This document shows positions 45,572 to 54,343 of a DNA stretch of 64,000 nucleotides, piece by piece. The first letter of the stretch is position 1, and each line of letters opens with the position of its first letter. Both the position numbers and the translations under genes were made by a program. Source of the DNA: an uncultured Allobosea sp. (GTDB lineage: Bacteria; Pseudomonadota; Alphaproteobacteria; Rhizobiales; Beijerinckiaceae). The notes beneath the pieces are model-generated. The model saw only the letters and a program-made list of their open reading frames with translations. It did no database searches and was not told the DNA's origin. Where the stretch lies: positions 1-64,000 of the forward strand of contig NZ_CAMFKW010000012.1 of NCBI RefSeq assembly GCF_945957345.1, read 5' to 3'.

Positions 45572-47223
45572 TGCGTTTGCGGCGTTTCAGCACTGTCAGG
45601 GCGCGTCTGCTGGCTATGCTGGTCGCGATCGCCGTTCCCATCGCCTGCGCATCGGCCTTTGCCGCCTATGCGACCTATCGCGCCGCTGTCGTCGCGATCG
45701 AGGCGGCGCAGACGCGCGCCGTCGATGATTTCGCCGTGCGGACGCGCGTCTGGTATCGCGGCATGTCGCGCGCGCTCCTCGCCTTCGGTACCACAGCGGC
45801 CGAGGTGGGGCTCGATACGGCCGGATGCCGAAATGCCGGCGTCACGGCGATGGAGCGATCCGGAGGCTTTCGCGGCTTTCTGCTGCGCGGTGCGGATGGG
45901 CAGGTTTGCGCCGGTGCGCTCGATCCGGATCTTTCCGCCGCGATGCTGGACGGCTTCGCGAAGCAGCTTGCGAGCCGGCCCGCGGTCGGGATGTGGAACG
46001 GCGCCAATCTCGGCCGGATGCGTTACGATCAAGTCACTGCGGGCGGGCGGCGCTATCTCGCCATCCTGGCATCGGATTTTCCGAGCGGGAGCGGCGGTTT
46101 GCAGCAGGCCCTGCTGCTGACGGCTCCCGAATTGCTGGAGAACGTCTTCGATCTCGGCGAGGACGGCCAGGTCCTGAACGTTGCCCTGATCGGGCGGGAT
46201 GTCGGCGTCGTCGCCAGCCGTGGCGACAACCGCGACATGACCTGGCTACCGCGCTTGGACCGCGTTCCCGACAGGCATGCTCGCTGGACAGCTTCGAGCC
46301 GCGCCGGAGACGACAATGTCTATGCCGCCCGGATGGTCGCCGAGCCGGATTTCTATATCGTCGCGAGCTTCGATGACCGGCCGGCGGAGGCTGCCCGGCT
46401 GCAATTCATCGTGCTGCTTCTGGCGCCGCTCCTCACCTTGGCCCTGCTCTGCCTCGTCTGCATGAGGGCGATCGAGAAACACTGCCTGCGCTGGCTGCGG
46501 GGCATCGAAATGGCTGCCCGGTCGCGGACCTCGAGCAACCGGGTCAGGGCCGTGGTGGCGGACGGCATGCCCGGCGACATCCGCAGCGTCGCGGAAGCTT
46601 TTAACGGTATGGTCGAGGAGCAGGAGGTGCGGCAGCGCCGCCTCCAGACGGCGCTCGACGACAACCGCTTTCTCGTCCGCGAGCTGCATCACCGGGTCAA
46701 GAACAGCCTGCAGGTCGTGCAGAGCTATATCGGGCTGAGCAAACGCGATCATCGCGACGAGGCAAGGCTTGCGCTCGCCGATGCGGAATGCCGGGTGCAT
46801 GTTCTGTCGGCCGCCTATCGCTTCACGCTTGCCGATGGCGAGATGCAGCCGGTCCGCGTCGACCTTTTCCTCGACGACGTCGTCACCATGATCTCGAATC
46901 TGATCCGTGGCCGCGACCAATGGGTGGCGGGCCGGATCGAGACGGCGGCGACGCTCTCCGTCGACCGCATCATCCCGCTCGGCTTTCTCGTCGCGGATGT
47001 CGCATCGAGGGCTCTGCGCAGCACGCCCGGCGTGCGGATCGTCGTGGAGGTTGTGGATGTCGATGCTTCCGCGATCGAGGTTGGCCTCGAAGCCGATCGC
47101 GACATCCAGCACAGCGCTCCGCCCCGGCTTTTCGCAGGCTTGCTCACACAGATCGAAGCCGTGCAGACGCAGGAGCCCCACGGTCGCAGCCTTGGCCGTT
47201 GGCGGATCGCTCACGACTCCTGA
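45571..47223 (+). CDS. HisKA_2-type sensor kinase with degenerate ATPase domain
   Basis: A 550-residue membrane sensor coupled to ecfG. An N-terminal helix (LLAMLVAIAVPIACASAFAAY) and a second helix near residue 278-300 (IVLLLAPLLTLALLCLVCM) enclose a large extracytoplasmic domain. A HAMP-like linker leads to the H-box LVRELHHRVKNSLQVVQSYI near residue 370. In the ATPase region, LGFLVADVASRALRS stands where NELVTNA is expected, and no DNGxG or GLGL box is visible. It may act as a phosphatase, a histidine phosphotransfer partner or a regulator of another kinase. The context suggests input to PhyR. Confidence 0.85.
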   Translation: MRLRRFSTVRARLLAMLVAIAVPIACASAFAAYATYRAAVVAIEAAQTRAVDDFAVRTRVWYRGMSRALLAFGTTAAEVGLDTAGCRNAGVTAMERSGGFRGFLLRGADGQVCAGALDPDLSAAMLDGFAKQLASRPAVGMWNGANLGRMRYDQVTAGGRRYLAILASDFPSGSGGLQQALLLTAPELLENVFDLGEDGQVLNVALIGRDVGVVASRGDNRDMTWLPRLDRVPDRHARWTASSRAGDDNVYAARMVAEPDFYIVASFDDRPAEAARLQFIVLLLAPLLTLALLCLVCMRAIEKHCLRWLRGIEMAARSRTSSNRVRAVVADGMPGDIRSVAEAFNGMVEEQEVRQRRLQTALDDNRFLVRELHHRVKNSLQVVQSYIGLSKRDHRDEARLALADAECRVHVLSAAYRFTLADGEMQPVRVDLFLDDVVTMISNLIRGRDQWVAGRIETAATLSVDRIIPLGFLVADVASRALRSTPGVRIVVEVVDVDASAIEVGLEADRDIQHSAPPRLFAGLLTQIEAVQTQEPHGRSLGRWRIAHDS

Positions 47224-47244
47224 AGCGCGCTGAATTCAAGCGAG

Positions 47245-47296
47245 TGCGCGGCCGTCCAGGCTGGCCCCTTTCGAGGCTTGTCGGGACGGCCGCGCA
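47245..47296. terminator. 13-bp inverted repeat between convergent genes
   Basis: TGCGCGGCCGTCC (47245-47257) and its exact reverse complement (47284-47296) are 26 bases apart. The repeat separates the kinase gene from the convergent small exported-protein gene and may end both transcripts. No T-run is present. Confidence 0.5.
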
Positions 47297-47321
47297 TTCG
47301 CGGGGGAACAGGAAATCGGCG

Positions 47322-47603
47322 TTAACGGACGATATGCGTGACCGGCCCGTCGGCCATCGCCTGCTGCGACGGCGAGGCGATGGCGCGCTTCGCGGCGCTG
47401 CGCGAGCGGTCGGAGCGGTCGACGGCGGCGAACTGGACGGTGGCGGCAGCACCGTGCTCGGCCTTGGCGAGAGCGGTGCTCGTCGAACTCTGGTCGGCCG
47501 GCATCTGAAGCCCGGCCCCCAGGGTCATGCCGGACACGGCCGTACCCATGAGGCCGAAGAAGACGATGGCGCGCACGGCCGGCGCAAGGCTGGGCTTGAG
47601 CAT
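47322..47603 (-). CDS. Small exported or membrane protein under EcfG control
   Basis: A 93-residue protein with an N-terminal hydrophobic segment (AIVFFGLMGTAVSGMTLGAG) and a polar, Ala/Ser/Arg-rich remainder (DRSDRSRSAAKRAIAS). No family recognised. ATG 47603 follows an exact EcfG promoter by 48 bases. The hydrophobic stretch may be a signal peptide or anchor; the mature part looks disordered. Confidence 0.65.
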   Translation of the reverse strand: MLKPSLAPAVRAIVFFGLMGTAVSGMTLGAGLQMPADQSSTSTALAKAEHGAAATVQFAAVDRSDRSRSAAKRAIASPSQQAMADGPVTHIVR

Positions 47604-47651
47604 GGATGTCTCCAGGGCTTGCCGGCCGATTGACCGGCTTTCGGGATTGAA

Positions 47652-47677
47652 AACGCCGGAAATCCCGCTTCGGTTCC
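47652..47677 (-). promoter_or_regulatory. EcfG promoter of the small exported-protein gene
   Basis: On the minus strand: GGAAC (47677-47673), 17 bases, CGTT (47655-47652), exact. It is divergent from the Crp/Fnr gene promoter 38 bases away. Confidence 0.82.
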
Positions 47678-47715
47678 CCTGAAGGCGCTCGGTTGTGTAC
47701 GGCCCCCGTCGCCGC

Positions 47716-47741
47716 GGAACGCGGAGCGCCTTCGCCGCGTT
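47716..47741 (+). promoter_or_regulatory. EcfG promoter of the Crp/Fnr gene
   Basis: GGAAC (47716-47720), 17 bases, CGTT (47738-47741), exact. It ends 48 bases before ATG 47790. Confidence 0.82.
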
Positions 47742-47789
47742 GTTGGAAAAGCCGGATATCCGCCGGCGATCGGGGGATCCGATTCAGCC

Positions 47790-48545
47790 ATGAACATCGC
47801 CAGCCGGCCGGGGCGCCTCGGCACACCCTGCCTTGCCTGCCCCTTGCGGCTCAAACCCGCTTTCCGGGACAAGACCGATGACGAAATCCGCTTCATCCAG
47901 ACGATGAAGACCGATCATCGTGTCGTGCGTGCCGGGCAGGACATCATTCATCCAGGCCAGGAGGATGCGGAGCTCTACACGCTCTTCTCGGGCTGGGCCT
48001 TCCGCTACAAGTCGCTGCCGGACGGGCGGCGCCAGATCCTCAACTTCCTGCTGCCGGGGGATCTCGTCGGCCTGCAGGCTTCGCTGCTCGCGGCGGCCGA
48101 GCACGGCATCGAGGCTCTGACCGATGTCGAGCTCTGTGTCTTTCCGCGCAAGCGCCTCTGGGACCTGTTCGTGCGCATGCCGACGCTGGCCTACGAAGTC
48201 TCCTGGCTCGGCTCGCGCGAGGAGTGCATGGTCGACGACAACCTCACTTCGGTCGGTCAGCGCAATGCCGGCGAACGCCTCGCCGCGTTGATCATCTCGC
48301 TGCATCACCGCCTCGACGCACTCGGACTCGTCACCAATGATGGTTTCGATTTCCCGCTCTCGCAGCAGCAGATCGCCGATGCGCTCGGTCTGTCGCTCGT
48401 CCACACCAGCAAGACCTGGTCGCGTTTGCGCCGGGAAGGATTGTTCTCGCTGGCGGGCGGAAGGCTCACGCTGCTGAACCCGCATCTCACGGCGCGGATG
48501 GCGGCGGCCTATGAGAGGATCGTGGCGCCAAGGCCGCTGATCTGA
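47790..48545 (+). CDS. Crp/Fnr family transcription regulator
   Basis: A 251-residue regulator with a cyclic-nucleotide-binding-like domain (VVRAGQDIIHPGQEDAELY, LNFLLPGDLVGLQASLL) and a C-terminal winged helix with FPLSQQQIADALGLSLVHTSKTWSRLRREG (quoted in part as LSQQQIADALGLSLVH). Cys14 and Cys17 (CLAC) near the start might bind a metal, but the four-Cys pattern of Fnr is absent. An exact EcfG promoter upstream makes it a second-tier regulator in the stress cascade. Confidence 0.9.
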   Translation: MNIASRPGRLGTPCLACPLRLKPAFRDKTDDEIRFIQTMKTDHRVVRAGQDIIHPGQEDAELYTLFSGWAFRYKSLPDGRRQILNFLLPGDLVGLQASLLAAAEHGIEALTDVELCVFPRKRLWDLFVRMPTLAYEVSWLGSREECMVDDNLTSVGQRNAGERLAALIISLHHRLDALGLVTNDGFDFPLSQQQIADALGLSLVHTSKTWSRLRREGLFSLAGGRLTLLNPHLTARMAAAYERIVAPRPLI

Positions 48546-48667
48546 GGATATGGTTTGGGGCGACCCGGATTAAATGCTTGGCGCCGGCGCGCTCTTGACC
48601 CCATATGCCGCGCAGGTAACGTTGATTTGCGTCAGACGCGTCGTCTCTGCGGCGTTCAAGGGGTGTC

Positions 48668-49462
48668 ATGTCTTCGACGATTCGCCATCGCCCACCGCGC
48701 GCCGCTTCGCTGGCGGCCCGCCTCGGGCAGTCCCGCGTCGCGACCCGGATCGAGGGCGAGGTGCGCGTCACCGCGGCCGATCTCGTCGATCGCGTCGCCG
48801 AGGCGAAGCTGAAGGTCGCGGCCGTCCGCTACAAGGTCGAAGGCGAGGTCCGCAACACCGCGGAGAAGTTCAAGAGCCGCGTCAGCGAGGCCAAGGCGAA
48901 GCTCGGCGACGAGGCGCGCTTCATCAAGTCCTGGATCGACGACCCGCGCCGGACCGGCTCGGTGACACCGTCGAGTCCGGCGCTCGCCCGGCGCATGGCC
49001 TCCTTCGTCGATCCCGAGCAGCCTGGCCCGGTGATCGAGATCGGCCCCGGCACCGGCCCCGTCACCGAGGCGCTGATCGAGCGCGGCATCGACGAAAGCC
49101 GGCTGGTCCTCGTCGAATACAGCCCCGAATTCTGCGAATTGCTGAGCAAGCGCTTTCCGCGGGCGACTATCGTGCAGGGCGATGCCTATGCCCTGTCGGC
49201 GACACTCGCCGGCCATCTCCACGAGAAGGCGACCGCGCTGGTCTCCAGCTTGCCCTTGTTCAACCGCCCGCCGGCCGCGCGTTCGGCGCTGGCGCGTGAG
49301 GTTTTCCCGCTGCTCGCCGAGGGCGCGCCCTTCATCCAGTTCACCTATTCGGTGATCTCGCCGATTCCGCGGAAGGGTTCGGGTCTCAAGGCCTTCGTGT
49401 CCGACTGGGTGCTGCGCAACATCCCACCGGCGCGTGTCTGGGTTTATCGCCAGATTCGTTGA
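48668..49462 (+). CDS. PmtA-like phospholipid N-methyltransferase with helical N-terminal extension
   Basis: A 264-residue protein. The catalytic part (about 105-264) has the SAM motif GPVIEIGPGTGPVTEALIER, VLVEYSPEFCELL and SSLPLFNRPPAARSALAREV, matching the PmtA type that makes phosphatidylcholine from phosphatidylethanolamine. The first 100 residues are an unusual, charged helix with repeat-like text (VRVTAADLVDRVAEAKLKVA then VRNTAEKFKSRVSEAKAKLG), absent from short PmtA enzymes of about 200 residues. It may aid membrane binding. ATG 48668; no EcfG site is seen upstream. Confidence 0.78.
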   Translation: MSSTIRHRPPRAASLAARLGQSRVATRIEGEVRVTAADLVDRVAEAKLKVAAVRYKVEGEVRNTAEKFKSRVSEAKAKLGDEARFIKSWIDDPRRTGSVTPSSPALARRMASFVDPEQPGPVIEIGPGTGPVTEALIERGIDESRLVLVEYSPEFCELLSKRFPRATIVQGDAYALSATLAGHLHEKATALVSSLPLFNRPPAARSALAREVFPLLAEGAPFIQFTYSVISPIPRKGSGLKAFVSDWVLRNIPPARVWVYRQIR

Positions 49463-49605
49463 TTTTTCGATATATTGACGCAGCGTCACTGTGCTGCGCT
49501 GCGGATTTAGGCCGTTTCCACACGAAATCGTAAGACGTCGCTGTTAGGCAGCGCTCGCGATCAGGTGCCAATTGGCCTGTTCGGCAGTGAGGAGCCTAAC
49601 AGCCG

Positions 49606-50799
49606 ATGAGTGGCGCAGTCCTCCGCTACAGTTTGCCGCGTTGGCGCGTCACGCGTTGGCTGGCGGATGCCGGGCCGGACGTGCCGCCGGACATCCGGGT
49701 GGCGCTGATCGCCAACCTCTATGGCACCCTGCCGATCTTCATCGGCGGCGTTGTGAATTCGCTCGCGGTCTCCTTCCTGATCGCCTGGCGCATCCCGACG
49801 CTGCCCTTCATGCTCTGGTGCACCTACGAGCTCATCTGCTGCGGCATCCGCCTTGTCGTGCTGGTCAGCGCGCGCCGCCGCGCCGCGCGTGGCGCCTCGA
49901 CGCCGACCGATCTCTATCTCCTGCTCGGCGTGGCCTGGGCTGCCGGCATCGGTGCCGGCACCTTCCTCAGCCTGACCAGTGGCGACTGGGTCGCGGCGGC
50001 CTTGGCCTGCCTCTCGGCTGCCGCGATGGTCGGCGGCATCTGCTTCCGCAATTTCGCGGCGCCGCGCATGGCCGGCGTGATGATCGGGCTGACGCTCGGG
50101 CCTTGCGTGCTCGCGGCACCTTTCCTGTCCGAGCCGATCATGATGATCACCTTCATGCAGATCCCATTCTACCTCTTCAGCATGACGGTCGCCGCCTACA
50201 AGCTGAACGCCATGCTGATCTCGACCATGCGGGCGGAGCGCGAGAACGCCTTCCACGCCCGTCACGACATGCTCACCGGCCTGTCGAACCGGACCGGATT
50301 GGCCAAGGCCTTCGCCACCCGTTTCGAGAGCGAGACAGGTCCGCGCGGTCTCGCGCTGGTCTATCTTGATCTCGACGGCTTCAAGGCGGTCAACGACAAT
50401 TACGGGCATATGGCGGGCGATGCCTTGCTCCAGCTCGTCGCCGAGCGCCTGCGCGGCCTCGTCCGCAGCTCCGACATTGCGGCGCGCATCGGCGGCGACG
50501 AATTCGTCGTGCTTTCCGAGCAGACCGAGCGGACGCAGCTCCAGCGCTTCGGCGAGCGCATCGTGCGCGAGATTTCGGAGCCCTACGAGCTCGACAGCGG
50601 GCACCAGCTCAATATCGGTGCTTCCGTCGGCATCGCGCTCGCACCCGAGCATGGCCGTGACATGAACAGCCTGATGACGGCGGCCGATGCCGCGCTTTAC
50701 CAGGCGAAGTCACGCGGCAAGTCGCTCTGCGTCATCGCCGGGCAGCGTTCCGTCCTGGATGCGCGCACCTCAGCGGGGCGCCATCCGCGCTTGCAATAG
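49606..50799 (+). CDS. Membrane diguanylate cyclase (GGDEF)
   Basis: A 397-residue protein with about six membrane segments in residues 20-210 and a C-terminal GGDEF domain. The domain has [38 protein letters not shown] and the active site [11 protein letters not shown] near residue 300. An inhibitory RxxD site (RSSD) stands five residues before GGDEF. It should make c-di-GMP. The membrane sensor part is of MASE-like layout, signal unknown. Confidence 0.9.
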   Translation: MSGAVLRYSLPRWRVTRWLADAGPDVPPDIRVALIANLYGTLPIFIGGVVNSLAVSFLIAWRIPTLPFMLWCTYELICCGIRLVVLVSARRRAARGASTPTDLYLLLGVAWAAGIGAGTFLSLTSGDWVAAALACLSAAAMVGGICFRNFAAPRMAGVMIGLTLGPCVLAAPFLSEPIMMITFMQIPFYLFSMTVAAYKLNAMLISTMRAERENAFHARHDMLTGLSNRTGLAKAFATRFESETGPRGLALVYLDLDGFKAVNDNYGHMAGDALLQLVAERLRGLVRSSDIAARIGGDEFVVLSEQTERTQLQRFGERIVREISEPYELDSGHQLNIGASVGIALAPEHGRDMNSLMTAADAALYQAKSRGKSLCVIAGQRSVLDARTSAGRHPRLQ

Positions 50800-50857
50800 T
50801 CCACGATCCCGGCTGCGGCTTGACCGGCGGCGGCCGCTCTGGCTTGGCTTGCGGCCG

Positions 50858-51811
50858 ATGGAGAGCAGCCGGGGCGCGAGCGTGACGGATATCGGGCGGC
50901 TGGTCCGCGACATCGCCGATGAGATGCGGGGCGCCGAGGAGCGCGGCGAGGTCGCGACCTATATCCCGCCACTCGCCCGCATCGATCCCCGCCAGTTCGG
51001 GCTCTGCGTCGTGACGGCCGATGGCGAGGTCCATGCTGCCGGCGAAAGCGAGGAGCCCTTCTCGATCCAGAGCGTCTCGAAGGTCTTCGCCTTGACGCAG
51101 GCGCTCGGCAAGGTCGGCGACACGCTCTGGCGCCGGGTCGGGCGCGAGCCCTCGGGCACGCCCTTCAACTCGATCGTCCAGCTCGAGCGCGAGCAGGGCG
51201 TGCCGCGCAATCCCTTCATCAATGCCGGCGCCCTCGTCGTCGCCGATATCAACCTTGCCGGCCACGAGCCGCGCGTCGCGATCGGCGAGTTGCTGCGCTT
51301 CATGCGCTATCTCGCCGATGACGACACGATCGTCATCGACGAGGCGGTGGCGCGGGCCGAGCAGGCCACCGGCTTCCGCAATATCGCGCTCGCGAACTAC
51401 ATGAAGGCCTTCGGCAACATCACCCATCCGCCGGAATTGACGCTCGGCGTCTATTTCCATCAATGCGCCATCGCCATGAATTGCCGGCAGCTCGCCATGG
51501 CCGGGCGCTTCCTGATGCATGGCGGCTTCTACGAGCCCGGTGGGCCGCGCGTCGTCTCAGGGCAACGGGCGCGGCGCATCAACGCGCTGATGCTGACCTG
51601 CGGCCATTACGACGCCTCCGGCGATTTCGCCTTCCGCGTCGGCCTGCCCGGCAAGTCTGGCGTCGGCGGCGGCATTTTGGCGATAGCGCCGGGCAAGGCC
51701 GCGATCGCGGTCTGGTCGCCCGGCCTCAACGCCAACGGCAATTCCCTGCTCGGCACGCTGGCGCTGGAGCGTCTGACCGAAGCGACGGGCTGGTCGGTTT
51801 TCGCCAGGTAG
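50858..51811 (+). CDS. glsA: Glutaminase
   Basis: A 317-residue enzyme of the serine-dependent beta-lactamase-like glutaminase family, converting glutamine to glutamate and ammonia. The SxxK motif is in [16 protein letters not shown] near residue 72. Others are [31 protein letters not shown] and [18 protein letters not shown] 50858 gives a short extra N-terminus; GTG 50882 gives the usual 309 residues and may be the true start. Confidence 0.93.
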   Translation: MESSRGASVTDIGRLVRDIADEMRGAEERGEVATYIPPLARIDPRQFGLCVVTADGEVHAAGESEEPFSIQSVSKVFALTQALGKVGDTLWRRVGREPSGTPFNSIVQLEREQGVPRNPFINAGALVVADINLAGHEPRVAIGELLRFMRYLADDDTIVIDEAVARAEQATGFRNIALANYMKAFGNITHPPELTLGVYFHQCAIAMNCRQLAMAGRFLMHGGFYEPGGPRVVSGQRARRINALMLTCGHYDASGDFAFRVGLPGKSGVGGGILAIAPGKAAIAVWSPGLNANGNSLLGTLALERLTEATGWSVFAR

Positions 51812-51819
51812 CGCAGCGA

Positions 51820-53442
51820 TCAGCTGCGCAGGCCCGGCGCTTCCTGCCCGGTGCGGGCGACGTACTCGGTATAGCCGCCGCCGTAGGCGTGGACGCCATC
51901 GGGGGTCAGCTCCAGCAGGCGGTTCGACAACGCGGCGAGGAAATGCCGGTCGTGGCTGACGAAGAGCATCGTGCCCTCGTAGTTCGAGAGCGCGGTGATC
52001 AGCATTTCCTTGGTGGCGATGTCCAGATGGTTGGTCGGCTCGTCCAGCACCAGGAAATTCGGCGGATCATAGAGCATCATCGCCATGACCAGCCGCGCCT
52101 TCTCGCCGCCCGAGAGCACGCGGCAGCGCTTCTCGACATCGTCGCCCGAGAAGCCGAAGCAGCCGGCGAGCGAGCGCAACGAACCCTGTCCAGCCTGCGG
52201 GAAGCGGTCTTCCAGCGCCTCGAACACGGTGCGCTCGCCGTCGAGCACCTCCATGGCATGCTGGGCGAAATAGCCGAGCTTGACGCTGGCGCCGATATTG
52301 ACCGTGCCGGTATCGGCCTCGGTCGTTCCAGTGACGAGCTTCAGCAGCGTCGACTTGCCGGCGCCGTTGACGCCGAGCACGCACCAGCGCTCCTTGCGCT
52401 GGATCTGGAAGTTCAGCCCGTCATAGATGCTGCGGCTGCCATAAGCCTTGTTGACGTTCTTGATGCTGACCACGTCGTCGCCGGAGCGCGGCGCCGGCTG
52501 GAACTCGAAGGCGACGGTCTGGCGGCGGCGGGGCGGCTCGACGCGGTCGATCTTCTCCAGCTTCTTGACGCGGCTCTGCACCTGCGCGGCGTGGGAGGCG
52601 CGCGCCTTGAAGCGCTCGATGAAGGCGATCTCCTTGGCGAGCATCGCCTGCTGGCGCTCGAACTGCGCCTGCATCTGCTTTTCGGCCAGCGCCCGCTGCT
52701 GCTGGTAGAATTCGTAATCGCCGGAATAGCTGGTCAGCGCGCCGCCATCGATCTCGATGATCTTGCCGACGATGCGGTTCATGAACTCGCGGTCATGCGA
52801 GGTCATCAGCACGGCGCCGTCATAGTTCTTGAGGAAGGATTCCAGCCAGATCAGGCTTTCGAGATCGAGATGGTTCGACGGCTCGTCGAGCAGCATCGCG
52901 TCGGGGCGCATCAGCAGGATGCGGGCGAGCGCGACGCGCATCTTCCAGCCACCGGAGAGGCCGCCGACATCGCCCTCCATCATCTCCTCGCTGAAGCCGA
53001 GCCCTGCGAGCACCTCGCGTGCCCGCCCGTCGAGCGCATAGCCGTCGAGCTCCTCGAAACGCCCCTGCACCTCGCCATAGCGGGCGATGATTTCTTCCAT
53101 CTCGTCGGCGCGGTCGGGATCGACCATGGCGGCTTCGAGTTCGGCAAGCTCGGCCGCGACCGTGCTGACCGGACCGGCCCCGTCCATCACCTCGGCGACG
53201 GCGCTGCGGCCGGCCATCTCGCCGACATCCTGGCTGAAATAGCCGATGGTGATGCCGCGATCGGTCGAGACCACCCCTTCGTCGGGCGCCTCTTCGCCGG
53301 TGATCATCCGGAACAAGGTGGTCTTGCCGGCGCCATTCGGCCCAACCAGCCCGACCTTCTCGCCCTTCAGAAGCCCTGCCGAGGCCTCGATGAAGACGAT
53401 CTGCTTTCCGTTCTGCTTGCTGATGTTCTCGAGGCGGATCAT
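51820..53442 (-). CDS. ABC-F family ATPase
   Basis: A 540-residue cytoplasmic protein with two ABC domains and no membrane part. The first has GPNGAGKTTLFRMITG and LSGGWKMRVALARILL; the second GVNGAGKSTLLKLVTG and LSGGEKARLVMAMML. A basic linker of about 80 residues (FIERFKARASHAAQVQSRVKK) joins them. ABC-F proteins bind the ribosomal E site; this one is closest in layout to YbiT. It ends nine bases from the convergent glutaminase stop. Confidence 0.93.
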   Translation of the reverse strand: MIRLENISKQNGKQIVFIEASAGLLKGEKVGLVGPNGAGKTTLFRMITGEEAPDEGVVSTDRGITIGYFSQDVGEMAGRSAVAEVMDGAGPVSTVAAELAELEAAMVDPDRADEMEEIIARYGEVQGRFEELDGYALDGRAREVLAGLGFSEEMMEGDVGGLSGGWKMRVALARILLMRPDAMLLDEPSNHLDLESLIWLESFLKNYDGAVLMTSHDREFMNRIVGKIIEIDGGALTSYSGDYEFYQQQRALAEKQMQAQFERQQAMLAKEIAFIERFKARASHAAQVQSRVKKLEKIDRVEPPRRRQTVAFEFQPAPRSGDDVVSIKNVNKAYGSRSIYDGLNFQIQRKERWCVLGVNGAGKSTLLKLVTGTTEADTGTVNIGASVKLGYFAQHAMEVLDGERTVFEALEDRFPQAGQGSLRSLAGCFGFSGDDVEKRCRVLSGGEKARLVMAMMLYDPPNFLVLDEPTNHLDIATKEMLITALSNYEGTMLFVSHDRHFLAALSNRLLELTPDGVHAYGGGYTEYVARTGQEAPGLRS

Positions 53443-53521
53443 GGAAATGCGGAACCTTGGAGGAATGCTCCCGCGGCACTAAGCCATCGGGGCGTATCGG
53501 GAAAGCTTGGAGAGCCTGCTA

Positions 53522-53995
53522 TCAGGCCGAGATGACGGCGCTGCGAGCATTGGCCGCGCTCAGGAGATCGGCTGGCGCCAGCGCGATCTGCAGCCCGCGC
53601 TGGCCGCCATTGACATAGACCAGCACTTCGGAGGAGGCGGGTTCGTCGACGATCGTCGGCAATTTGCGCTTCTGGCCGAAGGGGCTGACCCCGCCGACCT
53701 TGTAGCCGGTCAGGCGCTCGGCATCGGGCACCGGCATCATCGCGGCAGCCTTGCCACCGAAAGCCGCCGCGACCTTCTTCATGCTGGCCTCGCGGTCGGA
53801 GGCGAGCACGATGCAGACCGGCTTGCCATCGACCTGCGCGATCAAGGTCTTGAGCACGCGATTTGGCGGCTCGCCCAGGGCCTCCGCCGCTTGCAACCCG
53901 ACGCGCTCGGCATTCGGGTCATAGGTGTAGCTGTGCAGCTCGAAACGGATTCCGAGCTGCTTCAGCGCCAGCGTGGCGGGGGTCGTCTGGGCCAT
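53522..53995 (-). CDS. ybaK: Cys-tRNA(Pro) deacylase YbaK/EbsC
   Basis: A 157-residue trans-editing enzyme that hydrolyses Cys-tRNA(Pro). Family blocks are TPATLALKQLGIRFELHSY, the substrate-site Lys in PNRVLKTLIAQVDG, VLASDREASMKKVA and GYKVGGVSPFGQKRKLPT. Full length with no defects. Confidence 0.95.
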   Translation of the reverse strand: MAQTTPATLALKQLGIRFELHSYTYDPNAERVGLQAAEALGEPPNRVLKTLIAQVDGKPVCIVLASDREASMKKVAAAFGGKAAAMMPVPDAERLTGYKVGGVSPFGQKRKLPTIVDEPASSEVLVYVNGGQRGLQIALAPADLLSAANARSAVISA

Positions 53996-54343
53996 CGTCC
54001 GGACGTCGCGTGTAGCGTCTCAATAAAGTTGAATCCGGCCTAGCTCTAACTCGTTGATTTTCCTAAGAGCAGATTTCTGAAATTAAGAATCTAAATTCAG
54101 AAAAGTAGCCTTAAAAAACGCCATTCTCAAAAATCGCGAGTCTAGCGCGCGTCCAGATTACGAGTATCGCAGCGAAAGCAGCGGTGCAACATTTTGTTTA
54201 CTATCTTGGAGCGGGCGGGTGAGCGGGCAATCTGGACCATGTGCCTTCTCCGCGTCTGCTATTCGGGGGGATGCCACGTCGCTAACCAATGTTGTGCCGC
54301 GGATAGTGGGTGCGCAGGCGCCAGCTCCAAGCCGATTGCGGAT
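53996..54343. other. AT-rich gap at the edge of the decayed defence patch
   Basis: This 348-base stretch is clearly more AT-rich than the rest (especially 54045-54140). It contains an inverted repeat TTTCTGAA/TTCAGAAA (54074-54081 with 54096-54103) and no convincing gene, tRNA or attachment-site repeat. It marks the change from core genes to the worn genes that follow. Confidence 0.55.

Noticed and set aside
53453-53477. GGAAC near the start of the ABC-F gene
   Set aside because: At 16 bases the sequence is CGCG, two mismatches, and the orientation does not suit the minus-strand gene.
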